From: Rhynchopus euleeides
Lineage: Eukaryota; Euglenozoa; Diplonemea; Diplonemida; Diplonemidae
Reading direction: 5' to 3'
Assembly: GCA_963210315.1 (NCBI GenBank)
Contig: OY723257.1
Coordinates: forward strand, 682,001-746,000
Length of the DNA: 64,000 bases
Position 1 is the first letter of the stretch. Each line of letters starts with the position of its first letter. A model generated the notes under the pieces. The model was not told the DNA's origin, did not search any database, and saw only the letters and a list, made by a program, of their open reading frames with translations. Shown one piece after another: positions 9,101-19,380 of the stretch. Both the position numbers and the translations under genes were made by a program.

Positions 9101-11974
9101 CTTCACAGGCTTCTTCACAACCGGCGGTGGGGGCGGCGGCGGCGGCGGCGGAACCGGCTCCTCAAACCGCAGAGGCGTGTGCGAGTGAATCGCGCCTGCG
9201 GATGGGGCGGGGGAGGAGGACCCGCCCCCACCCCCGGCGGTTCCACCGGAGGCGGCGCTGACAAACCTGCTCTGGGTCGCGTCGCGGATCTCGCTGTTCA
9301 GAGCCTCGCGGGACCGCTTCCTGCTCGCCCCGATCTCTATGACGTGGAACCCCGCCTCCGCCGCGATGGCGTACACCGCGCTCGTCTTCCCCACACCCTT
9401 CGGCCCGCACACCACCAGGGCCCCCTCCGGGGGCCGGGCGGAGCTCTCGCTGCCGCTCCCGCTGCTCCCCTCCGCCCCCTCCTCCCCTTCGGTGCTGCCC
9501 GACGAGGAGGCGGGTGAGCTGCGCCGGCGACGCCCCTGCCTCTTCCTCATCGCCTTCGCAGGCGCACAGCTGCCGCCACCACCACCGCCTTCAGAGTCCT
9601 CTCCCCCGCTGCAGGCGCTGCACGCCGCCTCGGAGCAGCTGCACGACGCGATGCTGCACTTCATCTCCCCGCTGCTGTCATCGCAGCTGCTGGAAGAGTC
9701 ATCCCTCCCCATGCGCCGCTTCCGCTTTGCAGTCCTCCTCGCCCTGTAGCTCCTCGCGGCGTGGGACACCGCCTCCTGAACCAAGGCATCTGCAACCTCC
9801 TCCGCTGTCGGGACATTCCGCTTCGGCCTCCCGCGCTTCTTAGGCCGTGGGGGTGGCGGGTTGAGGAGCCTCATCCGGGAAATCCCGCCCCGCCCGACGC
9901 GCTGCAGGATTCGGGCAGAGCGGAGGGCGCGTGAGACTGCGAATGCAGCAACGGCGGAGGCGAGCGCCGGGGCGGCGAGGGAGGCGACGAGAAGGGCGGA
10001 GGTGTGGCGGGGGTCGGGGCGGCCCCTGGAGGCGCAGAGGCGGCTGCGCCACGCGAGGAGATGCTCGCGGACCGCGACGGCGGAGGAGCCAACCGCGAAG
10101 ACCGGCGATGGAGAGGCGCAGTCTTGGAACCCCTGGGGGGCGTATTTCGCAGACCAGGGGAGGTGTGCCCGCGGGGCGCTGCGGCGCCTGATGGAGAACC
10201 CCGCGAAGCTCCTCTGCATGACGCGGAGTATTACCTCACGCCCCCTCCGGGTGCGGGCCCCGCCGACCCCATCCGGCGCGATCTGCGCCAGGCTCCCCGC
10301 AGCCTCACACGCGTCAAACAGGAGCGTCTCCAGCACCGGGGTGAACCCACCCGAGGTGACGAGCTGTGCCACCGCCTCCTGCACCACATCCAGCCTTGCG
10401 GGAGGCTGCGCATCGGCAGGCTCCACCCCAGGTGTGTTTGGCACAGGCGTGCCGCCCATCGCCTGCGTTGGGGCGGTTGGGGCAGGGGCATGCAGGGAAG
10501 ACGGGGTGCGCGGGGTCCGCCCCGTCAGCTCCGCAGTCGACGTGCCGGATGATGTGGCGGCGGCGGTGGCCGCCGTGGCGGCATACCCGTTGCCGCTGGA
10601 GGCGGCGCCCCCGCGCGGCAGCGTCGCCAGCAGCTCCATCGCCTCCTCCTCTGTGGTGGAGGCTGCGGCGATGGCGGCAACGCTTGCCCTCCAGGCGGCG
10701 CGGCGGCTCGTCGAGGGGCCCCCTCCACCGGAGCAGAACCCTCCGGAGTCATCCGAGGATACCGAAGCTTCGTCAGAGGAGGACCCGTCACACGCGGGGT
10801 ACAGCGGGACGTCGATGTGCCGCAGCGCCGCGGCGGCGCCTGCGGCGCCGGTGCAAACACCTGCCTCCGACAGGCTCGAGCTGCTCATGGCGAACAGCTC
10901 CACGGGGTGATGTTGCGGCTGGGCAGCAGACGGGGCGGGGCTGTCCAGAGGCCCCAACCCTGCCGGGGAGGGGGGCGCGGGCAACGCACGCCGCAGGGCG
11001 GCGAAGCTCCGCAACGCCTCGAAGTCTGACGGCGCTGCTGCGGCGGTGGCGGCGGCGGCGCAGCCGCCGCCGCCGGGCGCCGCCTCCGGCGGCGCGTCCT
11101 GCTGTGGCTGTGACTGTGGCTGGGTGGGCTTCGCCCTGAAGAGCCTGCTGCAGTTGGATTGCGTGACCTGCGCCCCGCTGCGCACCGGGCGTGCCCCGGA
11201 GCTGAGGGTGAGCTCCTCCGGGCGAGGTGGTGGTGGCGGGGGCGCCCCGCCCGAGCAGCTGCTGCTCCCCCCGCAGCTCGCGTCGCTGGAGGTGCCGTCG
11301 GAGAGGTCTGCGTCGAGGCAGCAGGGCGGGGCGGCAGCCGCCCCGCCCCGCCGCGACGCGGGGTTGCCCTGCCGCCGCTTCTTCCCGGCAGCCTCCTTGC
11401 CCTTCTCCTTCTCCTTCTCCTTGTCTTTCTCTTTATCCTTAGCCCCGCGGGCACCGCGCGGCGGTGCCTTCGACGCCTTCACCGCGGCAGGCCTGCTGCT
11501 GGCCCTCGAGGTCATCAGCAGCTGCAGCGCGTTGGGCGCACCCCCCGGCACGCCCTGCTTGCCCTGCGGGGCTGCCCCGCCCGACCTGCTGTCCCTGCCG
11601 CGGCTGCGCTGGATGTGGCCATCGTCGGAGCTGCTGTCATCATCCACGATGCGGTTGGTTGGCGCCGCCTCCGGCAGCGGAGGGGGCTGTGAGGCGTCCG
11701 CACCGGCGCCGGTCCTTCGCCGCTTCGCAACCTGGTCCGGGCTGGGGGTGGCGGGGGATGCGCTCAGCGTGCGCTGCCCCTTCTTCTGCTTCTTCGTAGG
11801 GGGTGCGGCCGGCCTGGCGGCAGGGCTGTTGGCAGGCGTGGGCTTCCCGAACATCGCGGCGATGGAGAGCTGCGTCCGCTGCGATCCCTGGGGCTTGGCG
11901 GCGGCGGGCCGCTTGGCCCGATCCCCCTCATTGCTTCCGCCCGGCGCAGGCAGCGACACGCGACGGCCCGGCAT
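6180..11974 (-). CDS. ATAD5/ELG1-like: ATAD5/ELG1-like AAA+ PCNA-unloading protein, three exons
   Basis: Exons 11974-8402, 8262-7972 and 7829-6180 join in phase 0 into about 1,837 residues, close to human ATAD5 length. Both introns (139 and 142 bases) begin GTATG and end CAG. The first splice rebuilds a DLRAAVNACQ-LWLQ segment that matches the ATAD5 lid region. Walker A, CGPKGVGKTSAVYAIAAEAG, starts near residue 853. An ATAD5-like degenerate Walker B, NILVLFEGADVAF, is near residue 1043, with sensor 1 PIVITCN shortly after. Near residue 35, QLSIAAMF is a slightly degenerate PCNA-interacting (PIP) box. The N-terminal half is low-complexity, acidic and Lys-rich, and the C-terminus ends in a basic PRKKRRRKRG signal. 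In other eukaryotes this family, with RFC2-5, removes PCNA from DNA after replication. The start ATG follows a pyrimidine-rich tract and CAG at about 12025. Confidence 0.85.
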
Positions 11975-13378
11975 CAGGCAGCATCTACTGAGGGCGAATA
12001 CCCTCTGCCCCTGGCGCCTGTGGCCTGCAAGGTTGGAGGGGTGGGAAGGAGGGGGCGTGAAAAGGCTGCACCTCCCTTTGCAGCAGGCTGACAAGGGCAG
12101 GCGGGGCGGCACAGCCCTACTCTATTATAGACCCCCGGGGGGGTCGCCCCGGGAAATCCCGTCGGGGGGATCAAACACTCTCGATCTCGCGATGTGGCCG
12201 GCCTGTGTTGTTGCAACGCGCTGTGCGGCAAAAGAGATCATGGGGGGTTGGGGACGGGGGAGGGTGGGATGTGCCGAACTGTCCGCAGTGCAAGCGGGGC
12301 ACCGCACAACGGCACGCCGAGCAGCTGTCTCCACACGTGTGAAGTCGATTTTTTTGTAGCGGGGCAGAATGGGCCGAGATCACTCCCTGTTCTTGATCCG
12401 ATGTTCACCCCCTGGCGTGTCGCCAGACCCACACCCGTGAAATATGCTTCATGTTTGGGAAGTGCCGGGCAACAGGGTGCGTCTGTCGAAAGTGAGAGGT
12501 AAGACAAGCCCCCCTGCACTGCACCCCCTCCAGGATTCCTTACTTGCTTTGCTTGGGGCCGGCACCACGCGCATGGTGGGGTGGGGGAGGCTAGAAACCC
12601 ACCCCAGCAAACCCCCCCCTCCCCCCGCCGACCAGCTCTTTGACACACATATCGCGATGTTGGCTTTTACGTACCCAACATCAGCGGAGAAAGGCCACAC
12701 CCGAGACAACACAAGACACCCAGTCTCTTGGCGCAATCTCCACTCCACACAAGATACCCCCCCCTCTCTTTCTCTCTCCTCCTGTGCCCGAAACGGGAGG
12801 AAACCGCCTGAAGGGATACAGAAAACCGAACCGAACGTAACGTAAAGGGAGGCATCGGGCAGGCACGTGGGGTGGGGAGGGCAGGGGGGTATGGTTGCCG
12901 AGAACGGGGGGGGGGGGGGGTTGAGCAAGTCTCTCGACACCGTCGAGCCAAAATAACTGAAAATTGTCGTTTTGTGGCAGGGCGAGGGGGGGGGAGTGGG
13001 GGGCTGGAGGCACGAAGAAGTATGCCTTAACCCGGGCCGTTGTGGGGCGAGAGTCGTGACGGGGCGAGAAAGCTTCGCAGTGCGGGATAGATCGCCCTTT
13101 TTGAAACACAACCTGAACCCAACAACCGGCAAAAAAAAACCGTGCTACAAAACGTGCAGGGGGTGGCTCTCTGTTGGTGGGAAAACCCCACAGCAGGTTC
13201 TGCACAATTGACCCCCTCCCCCAACCAGAAACTCTCTCTCCCCCCTTTCCTTCCCGAACTGAGCGAAGCAATGTACTCTTTTGAGACTCTTTGGGTGTGA
13301 CCGAAGCCTCGGCAATAAAAAATGGGCCAAATCTGAGCTCCCACACAACGGAGCCTGGCCTTTGTCGGGCTGTAATAC
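11975..13378. promoter_or_regulatory. Upstream region of the ATAD5-like gene, then intergenic DNA
   Basis: On the minus strand a pyrimidine tract (about 12065-12030) ending TTGCAG lies roughly 50 bases before the ATAD5-like ATG, a likely cis- or trans-splice acceptor. The rest up to the transposon at 13381 holds poly-G runs (about 12906-12920) and no supportable gene. Confidence 0.4.
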
Positions 13379-13614
13379 TACACGGTGGACTCCAGCGGGG
13401 GTAGGGTAACCCTTTTCGGGAGTCTCAACTAGGGGGAGTCCAACTCCCGCTAGCGGGAGTCTGACTCCCCCTAGCGGGAGTCTTTTCACCTATTTTCACT
13501 CATTTTTCCCATGATACCTATGCAATGTGGCACTCGTCACTGAAGTACAGCCACACACACACACACCAAACGGACGTTTCCACCCATCCCAGCTCGCAGA
13601 CCTGATTCACAAAA

Positions 13615-14616
13615 ATGGGGAAGACGACAACGAAGCCGGCAGTGAAGGTGGCAGCGAAGCCGGCGGCGAAGTCGAGTAAGAAGAAGAAGAGCGCAGAGAG
13701 TCCCGAGGCTGCGGAGGCGACGAACATTGTGGCTGATTTTTGCACGGCCTTCCTCGTTAAAAAAGGGGGAAGTGTGCTGACACTGGGATCCATTAGAAGG
13801 CTCCTAGCAACGGTGTTGACCGGCAAGGAGATCAACAAGCACAGCCCCCAGGTGGCCAACGCCATCACCGCCGTATTCCCTGACATGGACAAGCTCGCTG
13901 TGAGGGAGGTCGAGATGATGCAGAAGGACGGCACCCTCCCCGCCACCTACAGGGTTGAGGTGAAGCGCGGGAAGGTGCAAGACACCAAGTTGGTGGGTGT
14001 CACCCTCAAGCCAAAGATGCCCTTGGCTTGGGCGGAGGAGGGCCACAAGAAGAATCCGCTGTACCAGCGGGTCCTTGCTGCGCTTGCCCCGGCCTACAAG
14101 GAGGTCGAGATGAACAACGTGTACACTGCCGTGCAGCAGGAGGAGGATACTACGACGAAGAATGTGATGCAGCACTTCCCGGTGGTCACCCCGTTGCCTG
14201 GGGCAGCCAACGTGCATGTGGTGATGCTCGAGGGGCTGTTGACCCGGGTTGAGTTTTCAGTGACAGGCCTGCAGGTGTCGCTGACGTGTCTTCGCGTGGT
14301 CCACGAGGGTTCGACAATCCCCAGCGGCACATACACCGCCACCTATTTCCTCCCCAGGAGCCCTGCCGATGGCGAGCCCATCACCTGCGAGCAGGTGGAG
14401 GGGCAGTTGGCCCTGTGGAAGGTCACCGTTCCTTTGGAACAGCCCCGCGCCACGGTGACCGGCTCAGGCCAGGCCAACACCTCCACCGTGGGGAGGTACA
14501 AGGACCTGCTGGGGATCGACCTCGCACAGCCTGAGGTCCCCGACACAGAGGAAGAAGCCCCTCCGAGCATCCCGCAGGCCATCACAGTGGAGGAGGACGA
14601 CATGGACACCCTCTGA
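13615..14616 (+). CDS. Transposon ORF1, basic accessory protein, unrecognised
   Basis: 333 residues, uninterrupted. The ATG follows CTCGCAG by about 18 bases. The first 30 residues are Lys/Ala-rich, in the style of histone tails. Residues 37-100 (GGSVLTLGSIRRLLATVL, then ITAVFPDMDKLAVREVEMM) look helical and could form a small DNA-binding fold. The middle is mixed alpha/beta and the last 20 residues are acidic (VEEDDMDTL). It lies 204 bases before ORF2 on the same strand within the same inverted repeats, so it most likely supplies DNA binding or complex assembly for transposition. That role is inferred from position; no domain is recognised. Confidence 0.7.
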   Translation: MGKTTTKPAVKVAAKPAAKSSKKKKSAESPEAAEATNIVADFCTAFLVKKGGSVLTLGSIRRLLATVLTGKEINKHSPQVANAITAVFPDMDKLAVREVEMMQKDGTLPATYRVEVKRGKVQDTKLVGVTLKPKMPLAWAEEGHKKNPLYQRVLAALAPAYKEVEMNNVYTAVQQEEDTTTKNVMQHFPVVTPLPGAANVHVVMLEGLLTRVEFSVTGLQVSLTCLRVVHEGSTIPSGTYTATYFLPRSPADGEPITCEQVEGQLALWKVTVPLEQPRATVTGSGQANTSTVGRYKDLLGIDLAQPEVPDTEEEAPPSIPQAITVEEDDMDTL

Positions 14617-14819
14617 GGGAAGCTGGCTGTGCATCAGCCTGCGGAAGTTGAATGATCAGACTGTCATGGAAGCCACAAACCCCACACTCCAAAACATCGA
14701 CAGTTTTTTCGCTTGGCTACATCTGACGTGGTGTGTGTGTTGCAACCTTATTCGGCTCCACTCACACTCGCTCTCACAGGTGTCACAGGGGGTATTTTCA
14801 AGACCCATGCCATCGAACC

Positions 14820-16580
14820 ATGTCGAATGCAAATGAAGCGAAGAGTGTCGGGGAGACTCTTGCTGCCAACCGGCATGCCCTTCGGATGTCTCAACGGACA
14901 CTCGCCAAGGTCAACCAGCTTCATAAGGAGCGTGTTGGTGAGAACCTGGGTGTGTCACGAAAGCGACTCCGCGAAATGGAGAAGCCTGCCTGCGAACGTG
15001 TTGAATGGCGCCTTTCCCGTGGTTTGCTCGGGGCATTTGAGTTCCTCGAAGAAGAGGCGGGAGAATCATCGACAATGCAGTGTAGCGTGCCACTTCTCGG
15101 CGTCATGTACACGGACGGATACACGCCACGTAATTCATTACGTTCCGATAACGCACGTGTCCGTCTGTCTCTCGGGGTCATCAATCCCGAAAACACGATG
15201 ACTGCGCCGGGTATTACTTTCTCAGACCTTCCGAAAGGTGATCACAAGCTGTTCCAAAATCACGCGTTGCTGCAACAGATCATGAGGCTGCACAAAGCGA
15301 AAATCTTCCGAGGGGTGCATGTCGCGAGTGTGTCCATAGCAAGAATAACCGCCGACCATGCTGAGCAGTGGGCAACAATGAGGCGATGCGGGGGGCGAGG
15401 GCACCGATGCTCACTGTGCGACATCCCAGAAGAACGCTGGTATCAACAGGTGCATCGATACCCGCACCTGACTCTCTCTGAGATGAAAGAGGCTGGCTAC
15501 CCCTCCCTCTTGGCAGGTGTGCTTCCCAATGCCCGCTACGTCACCCCAGCACTCCATGACTGCAAGGGGCTCGCCATGCGGCTGATCAGGGTACTGGATG
15601 AGACAACAAAAAAAATATTCGACAAGACCTGTACAAACCTTGCACTGAATGTGTCGCAGAATGGGACAGGTGCTCAGTTCCGGAAGGTCGTGCTTGCCAT
15701 GTCACAGGACACCACCTACAAGGGCTTGTTCCGCTACCTCTTTGTCTCCCTTGCAGACCTCATGCATTTCCGGTATGCAGACATCCCCTGGCGCTTCTGG
15801 GGATGCAAGGATGAGTCAGCCCGGATTCCCTTCTTGCGTGCTCGGATCTCAGGGCATATATTTCACTGGTTGATGGAGCATGCCGAAAAGGGATCAACGC
15901 GCAATGCCTACGTACACAGTCTCCATCATTGGTGGGCTCCAGAAGATGCAGTGCCTCTGCAGAACAACGACGAATTTGAAGAAGCAGAGAACGGACATCG
16001 CAAGAAAGATGCCGTTACAATCGCCAGCTCCGCAACTTACGAGAGAGATCTTGCAATGGCAGAAGAGAAGCGGCGCGAATCGGGCATGCCTTGGAAGGTT
16101 GCGCACCTGTCGCAGGACGGGATCCTCGGGTATAGAGAAGTCATCCTGTGTCCGTGTCTGCACACCCGACACGCTCATAGATTGGCTGTGTATGTTCTTT
16201 GCACACAGTTGACACAGCTGCAGAAGGGGTTTGTGCACTGCAACACACAGGACTTCGTTGAACCCAGCAGCGCGCCCTACTTCCTGTTCCGGTTCCCCGA
16301 AGGACACCGCAAATTATCGCTCTGCTTGTGCAAAATGCCAATCCCGCTGGGGGCGACTTTCACACCATTCGTGTCATCCGAGGCGACTTTGAGCACGCTT
16401 GACCAACGCGCACAGCAGGAGGGGGATGACAGTTCTGACGAAGAAGATGAGGAAAGCCTGCAGGATGGTTTGTCTTGCCCAAGGTGTAACACAACTACGA
16501 CAGGCGACGGCCGCACTTTGACACCTCAAATTCTAACCGCTCACCTCCGCAGGTGCAGCCGCTACCAGGAGGATAGGTAG
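14820..16580 (+). CDS. Transposon ORF2, probable DDE-type transposase
   Basis: 586 residues from the ATG at 14820. The same frame is open further upstream, but without an ATG in good context. Candidate catalytic Asp99 lies in LLGVMYTDGYTPRNS, a strand followed by D-G as in Tnp2-like transposases. A CxxC knuckle, HRCSLCDIPEERW, sits near residues 196-206. LHDCKG at 245-250 resembles the second-Asp LHxxK motif. The final Glu is not pinned down. The C-terminus has a C-x2-C...H-x3-C knuckle (CPRC ... HLRRC) at about 555-580, after an acidic run (DSSDEEDEESLQ). The fold is inferred from motif order and from the inverted repeats around it; a structure prediction would decide. No frameshift or internal stop is seen. 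Confidence 0.7.
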   Translation: MSNANEAKSVGETLAANRHALRMSQRTLAKVNQLHKERVGENLGVSRKRLREMEKPACERVEWRLSRGLLGAFEFLEEEAGESSTMQCSVPLLGVMYTDGYTPRNSLRSDNARVRLSLGVINPENTMTAPGITFSDLPKGDHKLFQNHALLQQIMRLHKAKIFRGVHVASVSIARITADHAEQWATMRRCGGRGHRCSLCDIPEERWYQQVHRYPHLTLSEMKEAGYPSLLAGVLPNARYVTPALHDCKGLAMRLIRVLDETTKKIFDKTCTNLALNVSQNGTGAQFRKVVLAMSQDTTYKGLFRYLFVSLADLMHFRYADIPWRFWGCKDESARIPFLRARISGHIFHWLMEHAEKGSTRNAYVHSLHHWWAPEDAVPLQNNDEFEEAENGHRKKDAVTIASSATYERDLAMAEEKRRESGMPWKVAHLSQDGILGYREVILCPCLHTRHAHRLAVYVLCTQLTQLQKGFVHCNTQDFVEPSSAPYFLFRFPEGHRKLSLCLCKMPIPLGATFTPFVSSEATLSTLDQRAQQEGDDSSDEEDEESLQDGLSCPRCNTTTTGDGRTLTPQILTAHLRRCSRYQEDR

Positions 16581-16848
16581 GTAGTCCAGAGTCCGGGGAA
16601 ACTGACAGAAGCAAAACAAGCCCCTCCCCATCCCTCTTCCACCTTCCCCCCGCATGATTTTACCCCCCACGCCAGTAGACTGTAACTATATCATGGGAAA
16701 AATGGATGAAAATAGGTGAAAAGACTCCCGCTAGGGGGAGTCAGACTCCCCCTAGCGGGAGTATAGACTCCCGCTAGCGGGAGTCTTTGACACCCTCTCA
16801 GACTCCCGCTCCCAGACTCCCGCTAGGGCCGCTGGAGTCCACCGTGTA

Positions 16849-17644
16849 TACATCTTTGCAACCGTAATCTACACCAAAAACAGTGAGAAGAAGGTCGCCA
16901 GGGGGGGGTTTGATCGTCGAGAGGGAATGGAAAAGCAAATCTCCCAGCACCTTCTCGCAATGTTAGTCCTTTTTGTAGTCACTACACCAGATATGTTGTA
17001 CAAGGCACCAAAAACAGTGAGAAGAAGGTCGCCAGGGGGGGGGGGGGGGCGCAGAGGTGTTGCTGACAGGCCAACAGCAACAACAAACACCACACTTGAT
17101 CCTGAGCGGGGGGGTGATTTTGCGCGTTCCCGCCGCAAAGAACACTCTGCCCAATGAATGGTGGCGCTCTGGCCTCCGGTCTGTGGTGAAATCCTCCCTG
17201 AAAATTCCTTTGTGCTCGCAGACCGAGGTGCGCAGTGCGCAACAGTCCCGTCCAACGCAACACGCCTGCGGGAACCTAGAGAAGGAACCTGCCTGTCCTG
17301 AGGGCTTCCACCAATTCGGGAGAGGGATTTCAGCGATAACGGAACGGGTCCCCCTCCCCCCCCCCCCCCCTTGAGTCGAGCTAGATTGAGAGAAAGCAGA
17401 GCTGAAGGGGGAGAGGCGGGGGGATGAAAGTTGTTTTCGGGGGGGGTGGGGGACGGCGATCATAGATGGACCTCCACCTATGCCCTGCAGGCCATAGAGT
17501 GTATCGCCTGTCGCACAAACCACGGCAGCTTTACGCAAGTAAAACGGGAGGGGGGGGGACAGGCATTTTTTTCTTCTGGCTCCAATAAAACAACAGCTGC
17601 GCCGCTGCGATGCAACCCGGCCCGCCTGAGATCAATAAATATAG
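16849..17644. other. Intergenic DNA containing a SINE-like insertion
   Basis: Apart from the insertion at 16909-17005 and its flanking duplication there is no convincing gene. Poly-G runs lie near 17036-17049 and poly-C near 17355-17371. Confidence 0.45.
16872..17042 (-). mobile_element. SINE-like insertion (16909-17005) with a ~36-base target duplication, copy 1
   Basis: A direct repeat starting CACCAAAAACAGTGAGAAGA and ending in a G run occurs at 16872-16908 and 17006-17042. Between the copies lie about 97 bases related to 24025-24120, sharing words such as GAATGGAAAAGCAA and GTCGAGAG. Read on the minus strand, the body ends in a C run against the duplication. Long, length-variable target duplications point to target-primed retroposition rather than cut-and-paste. 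Confidence 0.6.
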
Positions 17645-18012
17645 TACCTGGGACCCCCCGTGTTTAAGTCCCCCCCCTGGAGGCGATTTTCGGCCGGGGG
17701 GGACTTAAACACGGGGGGGGCGGACCTAAACACAGGGGGGGCTTAAACACGGGGGTGGCACAGTGGAGACCAAGAAGACCTCTTCCTCTGCTGTCGTAGG
17801 GGGGTAATTCCGGTCCGGATGGACTTTTGGCACCCCACTTTTCGACTGTGACAGCACCTGGAGGGCCTAGGGGCCACCTGATGACCCTCCAGACCAGCCC
17901 ACCCCCGTGTTTAAGTCCCCCTGTGTTTAAGTCCCCCCCCTGCCAGACCCCCAGGGGGGGACTTAAACACGGGGGTAAGGGGGGGGGACTTATACACGGG
18001 GGGTCCCAGGTA
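17645..18012. mobile_element. MITE with GTGTTTAAGTCCCC arrays (17647-18010), TA target
   Basis: The inverted ends are CCTGGGACCCCCCGTGT (17647 on) and the matching copy ending at 18010, each bordered by TA. The word GTGTTTAAGTCCCCC or its complement occurs about eight times inside, in both orientations, so it is a palindrome-rich non-autonomous element. The TA flank and subterminal arrays echo the 13381-16846 transposon, but the sequences differ. Confidence 0.65.
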
Positions 18013-18148
18013 AACCCGTATATTATACAACAATGGGCGAACGACCCCACCTACCCCCCCTCCCGCCCCCCCCGCTCAGAAGTACTGCACACACACACAC
18101 CCCCTCGCCCATTCACCCAAGAGGGCTGGAGGCTTGCTGCAGCTCCCC

Positions 18149-19380
18149 TCAGCTTGTTCGGCCCGAGGTTGCCTGCTGCTCCTGCTCCTGCGCAGCCTGC
18201 TGCAGCTTGGAGACCATATCGGACTTTTCGACACAGTCTGCCCACGAGATGTGATGAAGGAACATCAAGGTCCGCAGCTGCCGCACCGACATCGACGAAA
18301 GGTCATCCGGGATGGGCGGAATCGGCTCCGGAGGCCCCGCAGCGTCTGCCGCTGCCTGGTGGGAATCCGCCCCCCCGTGGGAGTGGGAGTGGGCGTGCTG
18401 TGGGCTCCCCCCGTGGCTGTGGTTGTGCTTGCAACGCTTCGAGCCGCACCCCTTTGCCCTCTTCCCCCCTGGGGGCTCGTCCGCCGCCGGCGGCTGCGGC
18501 GCAGCCGACAGGACGTACTCCAAGAGGCTCCTGGGAACGATGGCGTTCGACAGCTTCGCCGCCCGGTTCACCCAGGAGGGGTAGGTCACGCCCAGCTTCT
18601 TGCAGAAGGCCTCGGAGAAGTGGTTGCAGTTGCGGGTCAGGATCTGGTAGCTGTCCATCGTCCACTCCCGCCCCATGCCCTGCAGCGCCCACTGCACCTG
18701 CTCGCGGGACATCGCGGTGTCCCCGACATGCACGGAGCTGTGGAACATCGGCGCGGGGAGGGCGGCCCGCGGCACGATCCCGAAGACCCCCGACAGCCCC
18801 TCCGTGGCGTCACGCGACCCCCCGAAGCTCCACTCCTGCCCGTAGACAACCACGCCACTGTGGTAGATGCCGACGCCGAGGTAGCCGAATTTTTTGTTGC
18901 TCTCCGGGTTCATCAGGTTGTAGACGTTAACGTAAACAGGCACCTTGGGGCGGTTTGCAACCTCCGCCACAGGGCTCGGCGCCTGCTCAATCCCATTGGC
19001 CTGTGGGTGGTGGATGGTGGGGGGATTGAAGTAGAAGTAGAAGTAGAAGGAAGTACAATGATGGTCTTCTTTCGTGGGTGGATGCATCCCCCCCCTGCCC
19101 AGCAACATGGGTTGGAGGAGAGATCCTGGGACTACTTTTTCTTTCGCAACAGAAACAGCACACCGTCAATGGGGCACACCTTAAGGTCTTTCAGAAACGA
19201 CTCAGTCGATCTGCTCCCCATCCGCGACTGCGCATTGGTCGGCTCAGCTGGGACACTGTCGCCACGCTTGAGCGGCATCTGGTCATCACCCTGGTCCCCT
19301 TCCGGCTCCTCCACCGCCTTATTCGGGTCCACATGCCGGGAAGTCGACTTCTTGATCCCAAACCACGACGGCATCGCCAC
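18149..19380 (-). CDS. DeSI/PPPDE-family cysteine isopeptidase, two exons
   Basis: Exons 19380-19180 and 19000-18149 join in phase 0 across a 179-base intron (GTGTGC...CACAG) to give 350 residues. The PPPDE domain spans about 85-220: strand VPVYVNVYNLMNPE, catalytic His114 in GVGIYHSGVVVYG, and catalytic Cys192 in ILTRNCNHFSEAFCKKLG, followed by the usual PSWVNRAAKL. Family members remove SUMO or ubiquitin from substrates. Unusual features are a 67-residue charged N-terminal exon and a C-terminal tail with His-rich repeats (CKHNHSHGG, HAHSHSHGG), which could bind metal, then a helical end (SVRQLRTLMFLHHISWADC). The intron is inferred: read through, exon 1 ends at a TAG at 19132. Confidence 0.85.

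Larger units (their letters stand above)
13379..16848 (+). mobile_element. Two-gene DNA transposon with terminal inverted repeats (13381-16846)
   Basis: The terminal inverted repeats are CACGGTGGACTCCAGCGG (13381-13398) and its perfect reverse complement (16829-16846). They are bordered on both sides by TA, a possible two-base target duplication. Inside each end are arrays of GACTCCC/GGGAGTC words and a roughly 60-base inverted block (13440-13515 against 16692-16765) containing ATCATGGGAAAAATG and GAAAATAGGTGAAAAGACTC. Two intact plus-strand genes fill the interior: a basic accessory protein and a probable transposase. The CAC start and subterminal repeat arrays recall CACTA/EnSpm elements, but the TA flank and the proteins do not settle the superfamily. 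It appears complete. Confidence 0.8.

Noticed and set aside
9861-10910. Plus-strand open frame of about 350 codons
   Set aside because: Also antisense to the ATAD5-like gene, with Arg/Ala-rich composition and no recognisable motif.
11046-12359. Long plus-strand open frame of about 437 codons
   Set aside because: It is antisense to the ATAD5-like exon, is Ala/Gly/Ser-rich, and results from strong G/C bias at codon position three. The minus strand has the AAA+ motifs.
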